A stretch of 64,000 nt of DNA from contig NC_088304.1 in assembly GCF_032854445.1 (NCBI RefSeq), positions 5,952,001 through 6,016,000 of the forward strand. Direction: 5' to 3'. Shown here piece after piece: positions 46,965-59,020 of the stretch. The notes beneath the pieces are model-generated. The model did not search any database. It was not told where the DNA came from and saw nothing but the letters and a program-made list of their open reading frames with translations. Position 1 is the first letter of the stretch, and each line of letters opens with the position of its first letter. Made by a program: the position numbers and the translations under genes. Source of the DNA: Liolophura sinensis (lineage: Eukaryota; Mollusca; Polyplacophora; Chitonida; Chitonidae).

Positions 46965-47215
46965 AACCTCGCCATGAAGGGGATAGTGCAACGACTGGTT
47001 GACCCGTATCAGTATAAAGGCTCGGGCGGGGCCACTTACTTGCCTTCGGTAAGTCGTCTCAGTGAAGCAGCACAAGATAAAGGAGCGGTGGAAATCCGTC
47101 CTGCAACAAGGAGGCACATACACCATAAGGATTTCTTCGGCGTCATATGACTGGAAAAACTGTTGAGTACGGCGTTAAACCCCAAGCACTCACTCACTCA
47201 CTCACCCGAAACGTC
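46965..47215 (+). repeat. SINE family B variant, 3' part
   Basis: GTGCAACGACTGGTTGACCC, GAAGCAGCACAAGATAAAGG, GGTGGAAATCCGTCCTGCAA and the tail GTCATATGACTGGAAAAACT with TTAAACCCCAAGC and (ACTC)n match 50965-51196 in order. This variant shares the family B tail but a different body from 29935-30300. Confidence 0.85.
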
Positions 47216-47676
47216 GCTCATAGTATAGACAGAAGTTGTAATCTATACATGTCTTATGTTATCCAACCCAGCTTCTATGTGCGACTGAAACAAATTAGAT
47301 AATGCGACGACTTCCACAAACTTCAGCGACAACATTGACAAAATTCAACCCGAATGTAGTCTGGGTGTTGTATAAGGTATTCTGCTGTACAGGTTAAATG
47401 CATTCAGGTTCACAAGAACAATTACGAAAGTATTAAATATTGTAAAACCATCTGACAGCAACATATCACATCATATCACATCAAACAAGACAGTCGTTCC
47501 CGCCGAATAAAATACGTCGATGTTCATTGGATCATTAATCAAGACACTAGTACCTTTTTTCCACCCTTTATGTAACTACTTTTAGAAATGTACGAGTTTC
47601 AACCGACCAATGAAATTTGCTTTCTCAATGTTCGATGTCAGGTGCCGTTGTTGTTGTTAGAAGTAGGAAAGCAATC

Positions 47677-50600
47677 ATGGTGAGTAATTTTGGGTTATTT
47701 TGGACCGATATTAAGCTTTGAGGAAGCCCAAGCCGAATGAAAAAAGCGAAACTGTCTTTGACGTAAAGTAGAATTAGCTTGAAACACGACCTGGACGAAG
47801 TACTTACACTAAGACACAAATTACATGTTCCGTTTGTGGCCAGATGATGATGGTGGGGGCGGGGTCTGCTTGTTACGTGATTTGACTTCTACAGATTTCC
47901 TACACCGGTAACATTGTTATCCATCTGTAGGTTTTACACCTCGTCCAACACAGGGGAGTTGGCATTCTGATTGTGTCTGTGACAATTTACTTTAGACTTG
48001 CAGCTCGAGCATGTTGACAGGTCCAGGCTGACGATTAAAGCAGACAGGGGAATAGTAACCCTCTGTACCGACAAACACCATGTTTTGGGAGAGTTACGGG
48101 GTATAATTGCTTCAAATCTATGTTTTACAGTAACCCTCATTTAGCTCATCTTTACATGCGCATTAAATCCTCTCTAGCGTGGCTTACTGTTGATCAGAAA
48201 CATTAGAAGCAGTTATTCCTCATAACTCAGGGGAACTTTCCAGTTTACTCAGGGTAACTCAGAGAGTTACATTCCGCAGCTAGGCTGGGGGTGCACCCAG
48301 GTGTACATAAGTGAAAATTACAGGAAAACTACCTTTCTAGTAGGGTTTTAGGGTGTGTCTGGAAGGAGTTTTATGAATTTCCCATTCGTAGAGGTACAAA
48401 TTTAGTATGAACAGTTACAGGTAGTAGGCATTACAGCAAAATATTTAAGTCTTCCTAGATTCAATTCCTACCATTTCTTCCTTAATTGGAACATGTAGTG
48501 TAGTCCGTGTATGGTCCATAAACTCAAAAACTTATGCAGTGAACACTATAGAAACACTATTCACACATTGACGTCCAAGGGTGTTGAACTGATGAACCCT
48601 TTCCTTAGAAAATACCAAGAAAATGTCAAAATATAGTGTTAAGTGACACCTTTTTCCCGATTTGTAGAGAAAACAAAGGGGCATAATCAAAATAGAAAAA
48701 TCTATGGAGGGACCATGCATATTTCACCAAAATAGAATAATCTCCATTACACTTATAGCTGTAAAATAAAGACAAATAGCGGTAAGAATAAATGACCCCT
48801 AGAATAGTGTGCTATCTTTGATTCTGGCACACTCTTATCCATATTTCGAAACCAAGGGGTGGAGAAGACAAGATGGGGTAAGACAGCTCTTCTAAATGTC
48901 CAGTTTCATTCTATTTTGACATATCCTTATTACTGTAAAAAATGCATATAAAATATAAAAGCCTGTCACATGAAAGTTCGTATCTATATTGCACGGGTAG
49001 ACTCTCCCGATTTTCAATTTGATATGGTTGGAAGTGCCATAAGCATTCATTCTGACTATCGACAATGCACGGTAAGGATCTGTAATGCCTACAGGTAGCT
49101 AAAAATCTGTTGCTTCCAAAGCCATTGAGCTTACTACAATTAAGGCAGTAGTAATTGTCATTTATATTTTGCTGGGTGACCATTTCAGTTGCCAAATGTT
49201 TAAAGTGTTCACCTCAAAGGAGACCTAGGATCAAACCCTTGTTGGGTCATATCAACAACTTTTAAAATGGTATTTGTTGCTGCCTCGTTTGTTTCTCAAC
49301 ACTGACAGGATGGGTTGGTCCAGTGTTGTGTGGCTGGGTGGAATGTCTTGTCGGGTATCTTCGGTATAACACGTGGAAATGGACTTTCCCTGCCACAAGA
49401 AAACAGTTATACACACAACTAATGACTCCTCGCCATATGACTGAAAAATTGCTAAGTACGACGTAAATTCCCAAGCGTACATACATGCACATCTGGATAC
49501 CCTCCTAAGGTACCAGTCTGAGACTCAAATCAAAACTCCTCTGCGTGGAGGCTGCATGTGCATTTATGGCATCATAAGAAGTAAAAAATTGTTGACATTG
49601 GCCTTGCATAGTTCAAGGAGTTAAACGCTTATGTCTCAGACTAAAACATTGTACTTAGTAATTCTATGCATAAATACTAAAATCTGAAGATGATTTTTCC
49701 ATAAAATATTGCTTGTTATGTCAATATTTGTGAGAATTTCAAAGGGCAGCTTTTAAATAACAATGTCATGCTGTTTAATTTTTTTAGGAAAAAAAAATAA
49801 TAAATTGGAGTGAAAATCGGAGTCAGACTTTGTTTGACTCAAATACATTATGGTGTTGAACTTAAGCCTGCGGTAAAGCCTGCATTGTGAAAGTCCACAG
49901 CATAAACTTTTGATTGTGTACACAACATAAATGCAATCTTGATAATAAACCCCACAATATGTTCTGTAAGTTGTAACCGTTAAAGCTTTAAAAACCTACA
50001 AAGAGATTCATATTTTCTAATGTGATGGTGAATTCTTGTTATGTTTTATTGAGTGAAATCTCAATGATTCTGTTTCAGGTGTAACATGATATATAGTATG
50101 GTACATTGATATGTTATCTGTTTATATGTTTCAGTTGGTCTTAGTATTAGGCGACCTTCACATTCCTCACAGGTGTAACAGCTTACCTGGGCGTTTCAAA
50201 AAGCTGCTGGTGCCAGGTAAAATACAACACATCTTATGTACGGGCAACTTGTGCACCAAGGAATCATTTGACTATCTGAAGACGTTAGCCAGTGATGTGC
50301 ATGTCGTACGAGGGGATTTTGATGAGGTAAATACTCGAGCCACTCCATGGCCATTTTTAGAACAGAATGAACCCAATGGTTCAAAAAGGTTTGCTGTACA
50401 TAAGAATAACATCACTGGTACTAACAGGGCCATATCTGGAAAAACATTCTGATCACAAACTTTAATGGTGATATTGTGACTGTGCCAAAAAGAAAATTAA
50501 AAAAAGGAACTCCAAAAGATAATTAATGCTTTCTAAGAGCTTTTTGTGAATGAAAGAAATTCATATGATTTTATTGGTGAACCATCATATTTTTGTATTA

Positions 50601-52603
50601 TTTACTTGTTAGTTTTAATGCAGCTTGTTTGCATGTTGTTTGGGCAGCCAGTGGTTTGGGATGCCAAATGTTTTCCAGAACCATAGTGACTCTTGATATG
50701 ACCTTGACGAACAATTTCTTTGGAACTAATAATGCACTTGATATGGCGTTATATAGAACCATGTAGAAATGATGTCAAGTGCGGCAGTTTTTGGAGAATG
50801 ACATCAGATATGTGTGTGTGAAAGGACAATGTCGTTTACATCTAGCGGTCTGATGGCTCAGTTGGTACAGCATCCGTTTCGGGGCTTGTAGATCCAGGGT
50901 CAATCCTGCGTTTCGTCACACTTAAGACCTTAAAAGAGGAAGAGGTAGCTTCCTTGCTTAGCATTCAGTATTAAGGGGGTAGTGCAACGACTGGTTGACC
51001 CCTATCATTATAATGGCTTAGGTGGAGCGGCTTTCTTGCTTTTGGTCAAGCAGCACCAAATAAAAAGATCTGTGGAAATCCGTCTTGCAACAAGAAGGCA
51101 CAACACATGCACTGTGAGGACTCCTTTGTCGTCATATGACTGAAAAATTGTTAAGTACGACGTTAAACCCTAAGCATTCATTCATTCATTCACTCAGTCG
51201 TTTACATCTATATATGTATGTGTGACAGGCAATATTTCATATTCTGAGGCAAAGTGACAAAACATTTTGTTACTGTGTGACTCTGTAAAATTTCAAATTG
51301 AAATGCACTTACTGAGTCAAAGGCTGGATGTAAATTGTTTATGATTATGGGAAGCAAATCAGAATATCGGGGTCTTAATCATTTACCCCTTGGAAACTCA
51401 TAAACTTTGTTAATGGGATTTCCCTTTAAATTGGTGTAATATTTGAGGTGAATGCACATTCCAGGCCGGCAGATTAATGACAGACCTTCTTGTACAAATA
51501 AACATCTTTCATACATAATTTGAATTTAGAAACAAATAATCATTGGTTTACTAGCTTCCAGACAATTTTAGGTAAATGTGACCTAGTGTAGGCTGAATTG
51601 TTAAAAGGTAAGTTAGTGTCATCACCCAGTTTCCAGTCAGTGGGATTAAGACATCAAGTGAACCTTCTGTGGTCAGCATAATAAAAGTTGGATTTTTGTG
51701 TTTTAAAATAATTAATTTAAAGTGGTAAATAAGCTGGCGTATTGTTGTTTATCGTTATTGTGAATCATCAGATCAGTGTAACTGAGAAACTGCCATTCTG
51801 ATTATTATTTTCAGAATTTAAACTACCCCGAGCAGAAGGTAGTGACAGTAGGTCAGTTTCGTATTGGCCTCTGCCACGGTCACCAGATTGTGCCCTGGGG
51901 GGACACAGAGAGTTTAGCCATGACTCAACGACAGCTGGATGTGGATATCTTAATATCTGGACACACCCACAAATTTGAAGCCTTTGAACATGAGGGGAAG
52001 TTCTACATCAATCCTGGCTCAGCCACAGGAGCATACAATGCCCTGGACAGGTCAGTTTCCATCTTCATATATTAAGGCTTCACATTTTAGTTTTCAATAA
52101 GGTTCTTTATTTTTGGAAATGAAAAGAATAAATTTAGATATTGGAAAAAATTGTTTTAACTTCACCACTGGTAAAATAATAATAATAGAGTAATAATCCA
52201 AGCAATAGCAATAGACTGCCACATTTCAACTGGAAAAGCTAATGAGAATAGCTGTTTTTCAGTCAACTGTGGCATAGAATGTTTTAATTAAAATCACCTT
52301 CATGTTAAAATTTCTGTTTTGGGGACCCTTTCCAAATTAAAAAAAAACAAAGTGTTTTGGAAGGTATGATACATACATGACTTAAGATAAATTCAGACCA
52401 ATAGTACCGAAACTTAATACTAGACTTGAATAAAATTTGCCGTCGGATGCTGATATGGCTAATCAACTGTTTTTTTGAATTTCAGCAGTGTTGTTCCATC
52501 ATTTGTCATCTTGGATATCCAACAGTCAACGGTTGTAGCCTATGTGTACAAGCTGATCCAGGACGACGTCAAAGTGGAAAGAATAGAATACAAGAAGGCG
52601 TAG
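47677..52603 (+). CDS. VPS29: Vacuolar protein sorting-associated protein 29 (retromer subunit)
   Basis: Retromer core subunit that binds VPS35 on endosomes and helps recycle cargo to the Golgi or plasma membrane. Exons: 47677-47679 (only the ATG, followed by GTGAGT), 50135-50326, 51815-52050 and 52486-52603. They total 549 nt, 182 aa plus stop, the same length as human VPS29. The metallophosphoesterase-like fold is evident: GDLH (D8, H10), TGN (N39, where active enzymes have Asp), GDFDE (D62), CHGHQ and [10 protein letters not shown]. It ends VERIEYKKA as in animals generally. A first coding exon holding just the start codon matches the vertebrate gene arrangement, which supports the choice of 47677 despite the 2455-bp intron. 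The last acceptor is CAGCAG; the first CAG keeps the standard length. Confidence 0.94.
49210..49485 (+). repeat. SINE family B copy, head truncated
   Basis: VPS29 intron 1. GATCAAACCCTTGTTGGGTC, ACTTTTAAAATGGTATTTG, CTCAACACTGACAGG, GGACTTTCCCTGCCACAAG and the tail CATATGACTGAAAAATTGCT with AAGTACGACGTAAATTCCC follow the family B order. Confidence 0.85.
50831..51210 (+). repeat. SINE family B variant, full length with 14-bp target-site duplication
   Basis: VPS29 intron 2. The body (50845-51196, 352 bp) begins GCGGTCTGATGGCTCAGTTG, a tRNA-like box A, and ends AAGTACGACGTTAAACCC with an (ATTC)n tail. The perfect duplication GTCGTTTACATCTA lies at 50831-50844 and 51197-51210. It defines the ends of the variant also seen at 46965-47215. 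Confidence 0.95.
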
Positions 52604-53132
52604 AAAAGACGTTTTATGTTGTGGCCATGCTTGTGCAGATCATCCCAATGGACATTGATGTTTTCACTCAGAAAGTTCCACTTATATACATGAATAATTA
52701 TGAATATGATGTTTTTTTTTTTATTTTCTTTTTTTTTTTGATTGTAGAAGGACTCCTACTCATTTACTAACTGTATCCGTGTTTAAAGGAAAGACTGCCT
52801 AAACTTGTATGTTTATATACTACAATGTATATCTGAAGAAGTCATTCACTTTTATTTTAATTTTTTATGTTTACTGAATTCAATCCTTGCAAATGTATAA
52901 AACCTGAAGGACTTGATGTACCACAGTTTGTTGACAAGGGGAAGCAATTTGACCTATATTCACCTACTGATGGAATCATGATCAAGTTTATCTGTGTGAT
53001 GTACAGTCTGGCCTACAATTGGTATACAGGGCTATAATGGAAGGAAACAGGATGTGAGGTCATCATATTGGATGTTAGTGGGATTATTCATGAAGCCCAA
53101 TGAGTAATCCCAAGGCTTCATGCTGGTGGTGA

Positions 53133-53138
53133 AATAAA
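53133..53138 (+). terminator. Candidate polyadenylation signal for VPS29
   Basis: AATAAA about 530 bp after the stop codon. It is the first canonical hexamer I noticed in the downstream region, but alternatives further on (for example 54332) are possible. Confidence 0.35.
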
Positions 53139-54555
53139 AAGGCATGGCTGTTGCTGGGCATTCTGATGATGGCTGCATCAATTTTGAATGCTTTTTACGT
53201 GTAATAAGGTTATTTCTATACTCTTATAAAGTTATATGTAAGGTTGAATAGCATACACTTGATTAGTGCTTTCATTGCTTTTGTTTCTGTGTTCACAACC
53301 TTTATGGTGATGCCAGCAAATAACCAGTTTTGATTTAGAGATGTTCATGTAGCCAGCAGAATAGCCTCCACCTACATGTAGGTAACCAGTGTGATACATG
53401 GTGGCTTTTACTGAAATAAGGCAACTTTTCCTGCGTAATGACGATTCGGGTCCAGGCCAGACTGTCCATTGTCTTCCGTAATACTGGAGTACTATGTTAC
53501 CAGTTAGCTGACCAGATGTCATCGCAAAAGGCAGAAAGGAGCAACAGACTACACAGTTTAGGCCCGAGTCACTTTATGTGGGAAAATTTTCTCTGTTGTT
53601 TCACGGAATACATGTATGTTTGGAACTAAAAGGGGTACAGAATCCTTTCTGATTGGCTGGTGTTAGAGATAGGCAAGTCCAGGCTATACCTAACCTAGAC
53701 TGTCAGCCAGTTAGCATCGATTGTTTATCCCTTCAATACTAATTCAGATATTGCTACATTATATGGAGTAGATAAAACACTACAGCATATTGTACAGTCA
53801 CACATTGCAGTCTGAAATTTTTTTTTTTTTTTTTTTTTAAAGTTAAATGTTATAATTAAATGAGCATATGTACATTAAATGTCAGTTAGCTTGTGACCAC
53901 TGCATGGAGCATGTTTAATGTAGTCCATTTTCATTAAATTAATTTTGTCATCTTAATACAAGGAGCTATCTTACACATGTTTGTATATATATATATATTA
54001 TAAGTGTACAGCCTGTAATGGAATAATGTCACCATGGAAATGTGTTATATAGATATGTGGTTGTGGGCTGTTTCACTGTAGTTGTGAAGTCATGTGCATG
54101 TGTGTGGTACTATTGTGAATGTTGATGTACAACAATATACAATATACAGTGTGCCTAACAGTCTTCGCATTCGCTTTGTAATGCTAGGATCTGAGGGTCG
54201 TTTATCTGGTCTGAAGGTCAGTTATCTGGTCTGGTCTGAAGGTCAGTTACCTGTTCTGAAGGTCAGTTATCTGTTCTCAAGGTCAACCCATCTAAAATTT
54301 CATATGTGATATATATGCATGTTTAGGGGTTAAATAAATACCTAATATCTGCTCTGTTTAGACGCGTCTGTAAGAAGTCAGTTTTTCAAGACAATGAATG
54401 AACCTTCCTGTTTAAGTTTTCAGTTTTGTTGCATTGGTTCCTCAGGACATGAAGAAACCTGTTTCGAGTGGACATGAGACATCCACATCTTAAAGGGATA
54501 AGTAGAAATGAACCCTTTAAGTTACTGGATATGTTGCCTGCCAGAAAGGTTGACC

Positions 54556-54866
54556 CACAGTGGAAGCGGTTCAGTGGTGTCACATGGTTCTAGTTGGCCC
54601 TCAGTGGAAGCGGTTCAGTGGTGTCACATGGTTCAAGTTGGCCCACAGTGGAAGCGGTTCAGTGGTGTCACATGGTTCTAGTTGGCCCACAGTGGAAGCG
54701 GTTCAAAGGTGTCACATGGTTCTAGTTGGCCCACAGTGGAAGCGGTTCAGTGGTGTCACATGGTTCAAGTTGGCCCACAGTGGAAGCGGTTCAGTGGTGT
54801 CACATGGTTCTAGTTGGCCCACAGTGGAAGTGGTTCAGTGGTGTCACATGGTTCTAGGTTTCCCAT
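54556..54866. repeat. Tandem repeat, 44-bp unit, 7 copies
   Basis: The unit is CACAGTGGAAGCGGTTCAGT then GGTGTCACATGGTTCTAGTTGGCC. TGGAAGCGG starts at 54561 and recurs every 44 bp; the seventh copy reads TGGAAGTGG. Units differ mainly at TTCTAG versus TTCAAG and AGTGG versus AAAGG. The 111-aa open frame across it is a by-product of the array. Confidence 0.95.
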
Positions 54867-55087
54867 ATAAAAAAAAAAAAACCCTCATATGTTAGAAGGG
54901 AAAATGCGCCTATTGTTTGAACCTGGATGAAATAATGCTCAGGAAAATATTTAGAAATAATTTTTGCCAGAGACAGTTCAAAAATTGCAGTAGGGCCTTC
55001 ATTTCTTTTTTTTTTTCATGCCCATGCAGATTTAATTTTCGACACTAAATGAACTATTTTAAGTTCTACGAAAATAATTACTGGAGT

Positions 55088-55165
55088 GAGACTTCAACGG
55101 ATGACTTGGGTATCTAGTTCAACCACTCTACCAACTGAGCTAACTGGTTGAATCAAGATGTCTCA
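55088..55165 (-). repeat. tRNA-like sequence (tRNA pseudogene or SINE head)
   Basis: On the minus strand AACCAGTTAGCTCAGTTGGT has a good box A and GTTGAAGTCTCACTCCAG is a weak box B at suitable spacing. The 3' acceptor stem does not pair convincingly, so it is not called as a functional tRNA gene. Confidence 0.4.
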
Positions 55166-56489
55166 CTTGATAGAATCTGGGATCAGATATATCCCAGTTT
55201 GAATCCTTTTGGTGTGAGAAAGTAAATCTGTATGAATTGAAAAGAAACGAAAGCTTGCAGGTAAGTGATACGGAGCATAATCACCGAGTGATAATTCACA
55301 GCAGAAAACTGGATTATCTTCAAGGGTTTGACCAGTGTTTCATGTATATCTAAAACCTCATTATTACCCCAGTCTTGGTTAAATGAAGCATCATACATTG
55401 TAGTATAGTCATGTTGCCGACAACTTTGTTTATATCCTCTTGTATTACCAATAGTGTCATGTCTGTAATATATTAACATATATGTATACTCAAACCATGA
55501 ATTATGTTACTTTCTTTATGGGTCCCTACCGGTGCCAGAAGGGACTATAGGTTTACACCTCGTCTTGTCAGACCGTCTGTCTGTCTGTCCATCAAGCATC
55601 AGTTTTCTAGATCTTATTTCAAGAACAGTTTATGATATTGAATGGAAGCGTGGCACATGGCTTTACAATTAAAACAGCAAGAGCTTGATTTGAACTTTCA
55701 TCCTTTTTTTTTTACAGCACTTTGACCAGTTGAGCCAGTAGGAGCAGAATTGTAGATGAAAACCATTTTCAGAAAGTTTTGTGGATTAATAACTTGATTT
55801 ATTCCTAAAGCACATTTTGCGTGGCATTTTAATACGTGTATGATTCAGATGAAATCAAGTGGAAAAACTGAAAGAAATTGGTAAGCTAAGCTGGACAATA
55901 TTTCAAGAACTAATAAGACAAAGAAGTTTGATTCTTGAAGCTTTATATTATGGGTTTTAAATGTTTTAAAAACTCACTAGCATGAAGTGCATGTCAATTG
56001 AAACACCATTAAATATTGTTGGGGAAAATGATTTGGTCTATATTTTTCGATCTAGTAAAATGAATTTAAAATGTTTGATTCTACTGTGGCCTTTTCTGAC
56101 TTTGTAATGACCTTGTTATGGTATGAACAGTAGTACATTACATTTTAATAGACTATTCACATCAGTAACTTGATGTCACTTCTGCTTTTCGCCACTTGAC
56201 ACACATACACTGCTATATTTCATCATTCAAAATGCATCTTCATTTAAAGCTATGAATGCACTGTTTCAAGCTAAAATTATTCCTGTGAGATCGCTGATAC
56301 CCTCTGGATCACAACGGGCCACCCTAGAATCCTGTATTTTAGTTGGTTAGAAAAATACTAAAACATAAATCAGACTATTTCCCTGGACAGTGTTTAATGA
56401 TCTTTATATGATAAATACTTTATTTTAGTGTTTTCTTTGCCTTTAAGAAAATCAGCTTTGTTAGCCTGTCCATTCATCTGTACATGTAG

Positions 56490-56765
56490 TTTTATTTATT
56501 TATGTATTTGATTGGTGTTTTATTCCATATTAAGAATATTTCACTTATACAATGGTGGCCATCATTATGGTGGGTGGAAACTGGGCAGAGCCTCGAGGAA
56601 ACCCACAACCATCCGCAGGTTGCTGACAGGCCTTCCAAAGTACGTCTATAGAGGAAGTCAGCATGATTTGTACTTGAACTCACAGCGACCGCATTGGTGA
56701 GGGGCTCCTGGGTCATTACGCTGCACTAGCGTGCTAACCAAATGAGCCATGTATTGGCCACATGT
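56490..56765 (-). repeat. SINE family A copy, inverted, near full length
   Basis: The plus strand runs TTTATTTATTTATGTATTTG, GGTGTTTTATTCCATATTAA, TTCACTTATACAATGGTGGC, GAACTCACAGCGACCGCATT, ATTACGCTGCACTAGCGTGC to CAAATGAGCCA, the complement of the tRNA-like head. ACATGTAG occurs on both flanks (56481 and 56760) and may be the target-site duplication. Confidence 0.9.
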
Positions 56766-57199
56766 AGCGGGCAACAGCTGTGCTATGTCTCCATAATAGA
56801 TGGGCCAGTCTGGTTTCCAGCCTAATGTCCCTAAGAATTGGTTAAGATTTAGCATTTGTATTTAATCATTGTAGCAGACAATAACACTGACAGTGTGATA
56901 TCTCTAGACCTAATGGGCTGAATTGAATCAAATTTGGCACTGAAGTCAATTGTAGGAATATGTCAAATTCTGGGGATTTTCCAGGTACTTGTTGATCCAT
57001 TCGTCTGTATTTTGACATGGTAACTGGCAATAACTTGTTTTTTCGTATTGTCTGGTGTGGGAAGAAAGTATTTAACATATTTATCTGCTTGGGGTTAAAC
57101 AATATTCCACAAGAATACTTAACTGGTAGCCTACAGCAGCTAACAGGTTCATGGATGTACGGAGAAAAACAGGAGTAAACCACCAACCTTAGGCAGATA

Positions 57200-57545
57200 C
57201 CTGACAAACCTCTTGATTTCAAACCAGGAATAAGCTTTCGCCCTTTGTTACATGTATTACAACCTCCTGACTTTCAGCCAGGCAGAAACTTTCGCCCTTT
57301 GTCACATGTATGACAAACCTCCAGACTTCCAACCAAGCAAAAGATTTCACCCTCTGTCACATGCATGACAAACCGCCTGACTGACACCCAGGCAGAAATT
57401 TCACCCTTTGTCACATGCATGACAAACCTCCTGACTTCAAACCAGGCAGAAACTTTCGCCCTCTGTCACATGCATGACAAACCTCCTGACCTCCACCCAG
57501 GCAGAAATTTCGCCCTTTGTCACACACACGACAAACCTCCTGACT
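57200..57545. repeat. Tandem repeat, about 55-bp unit, 6 copies
   Basis: The unit is TGACAAACCTCCTGACTTCA then AACCAGGCAGAAACTTTCGC then CCTCTGTCACATGCA. Well-spaced copies start at 57366, 57420 and 57475. The first units are more diverged (GATACCTGACAAACCTCTTG near 57197). Confidence 0.9.
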
Positions 57546-58245
57546 TAAAGCCACAACTTAAGAATGAACTGGATTAAAGCATATGGTCTTGCTGATCAGG
57601 TGCCAATTGGCTGACGAGAGCTAAGGGTATGAATAAAAACCAACGGTGGGGAAGTAAGCAGAACAAAGGTATTTCCATATTGGTTTCCTTATTAGATTTG
57701 TCATAGTTCACAACCTCTACTGACACTGAACAAACAAGTACCGAAAAGATGAAAAAAAAAAAACCAAAAAACAAAAATTGATCAAACAATTTGATTTTGT
57801 AAATAGTAAAAGCACAAAAATGAATGGCAATTAATATATTCAAAAGTTTTCCCAGCAAAGCGTGACAAAAAGTTTCTTCTATGATATTCACAGCATGTTC
57901 AAACCTTAAAAGAATTATCTAATGCATGAATCCTTCACCATAACGCATTTAATTACAAAATATCAATAACAAGTGAAGCCTTTACACCTGTCCTGTATTA
58001 AAACCACAGCAGACTGAACAAAGCATTGCAATGGATGATAATGGGATAATGGGACTTCAATGCTAAAATTGCATGAGCTGAAACTGATGACAAAATTACA
58101 CATTCGTCAATGTAATTTTCTTTCATTGTGATGTACAAGTATTTCATATATTCTTGTTGCAAGGTATTACTTGCATATCTGTAATGAAAAACTCAGGCAC
58201 ATCAACAAAAAATACCTGTGATAGAGAAACATTATATATTTAAGC

Positions 58246-58267
58246 TATATATATATATATATATATA
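58246..58267. repeat. (AT)n microsatellite
   Basis: Eleven uninterrupted TA dinucleotides. Confidence 0.9.
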
Positions 58268-58303
58268 AATCAAACCAATTAATACTACATATGTATTAAT
58301 ATG

Positions 58304-58425
58304 TATGTAAGCAAACAATTGTAGTCACTAAACATGCCTGAACGTATGTAAGCAAACAATTGTAGTCACTAAACATGCCTGAACATATGTAAGCAAACAA
58401 TTGTAGTCACTAAACATGCTTGAAC
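58304..58425. repeat. Tandem repeat, 41-bp unit, 3 copies
   Basis: TATGTAAGCAAACAATTGTA then GTCACTAAACATGCCTGAAC recurs at 58304, 58345 and 58386 with one or two substitutions. It contributes the end of a 148-aa minus-strand open frame that I do not regard as a gene. Confidence 0.92.
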
Positions 58426-58884
58426 ACAATTCAAAATCAGTTTTTGATCCAGACGAGAGCTTTGGTATTATTTTGCTTAGACACACACATATCCTGGGAT
58501 AAATTGTAATAAACCATACAAGTATTGCTGTATAAAAAATAAATACAAAACAAATGAAAAACAAAATTAAACAAACATGAAACACCCCATTCCTCTCTGT
58601 ATGCCTCTCAAATAAGATTGCTAACAAACCAAATATATTGTAAATTAAAGTAAATATAATTTCCTCTACTGACAGATCAAGATCAGTGAAATTCATAACT
58701 CGACCTGGATTTGACCCTACAGTTCTCGCCACTGATGATCCAGCCATATGGGAGCGGCTTGCTTTACAATCCACTTACATGCAGAGAAGGATTTTTCACA
58801 AATGAAACATTTAACACAATGCAGTATGACGATTCAGTGTTTCTACAATTCAGTGTTTCAAAAGCAAATTGCAATCACCAACCC

Positions 58885-59020
58885 TTCGTTTATTTTTTTA
58901 TTTATTTGATGGGTATTTTACACTGTTCTCAAGAATATTTTACTTATACGACAGCATTATGGTGGGAGGAAACCCACGAACATCCGCACATTGCAGCAGA
59001 CATTCTCACTTATGCCAGCC
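58885..59020 (-). repeat. SINE family A copy, inverted, truncated and internally deleted
   Basis: The plus strand reads TATTTTTTTATTTATTTGAT, GGGTATTTTACACTGTTCTC, ATTTTACTTATACGACAGCA, TTATGGTGGGAGGAAACCCA, then ACATCCGCACATTGCAG. It lacks the CCGGGCAGAGC block and the head. Confidence 0.8.

Larger units (their letters stand above)
44119..47600. other. Intergenic region between transglutaminase-like copy 2 and VPS29
   Basis: Contains the 3' flank of copy 2, two diverged ~135-bp copies of a block with ATAAATGCTTAT and AGCAGAATTNG (about 44598-44700 and 44733-44830), SINE A at 45362 (minus), and a SINE B 3' part at 46965. The rest is AT-rich with only short open frames. No gene is recognised. 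Confidence 0.55.

Noticed and set aside
54560-54895. 111-codon frame repeating VEAVQWCHMV
   Set aside because: Translation of the 44-bp tandem repeat.
58328-58774. 148-codon minus-strand frame with hydrophobic segments
   Set aside because: Part of it is the 41-bp tandem repeat and the rest is AT-rich. No conserved motif, no splice support.
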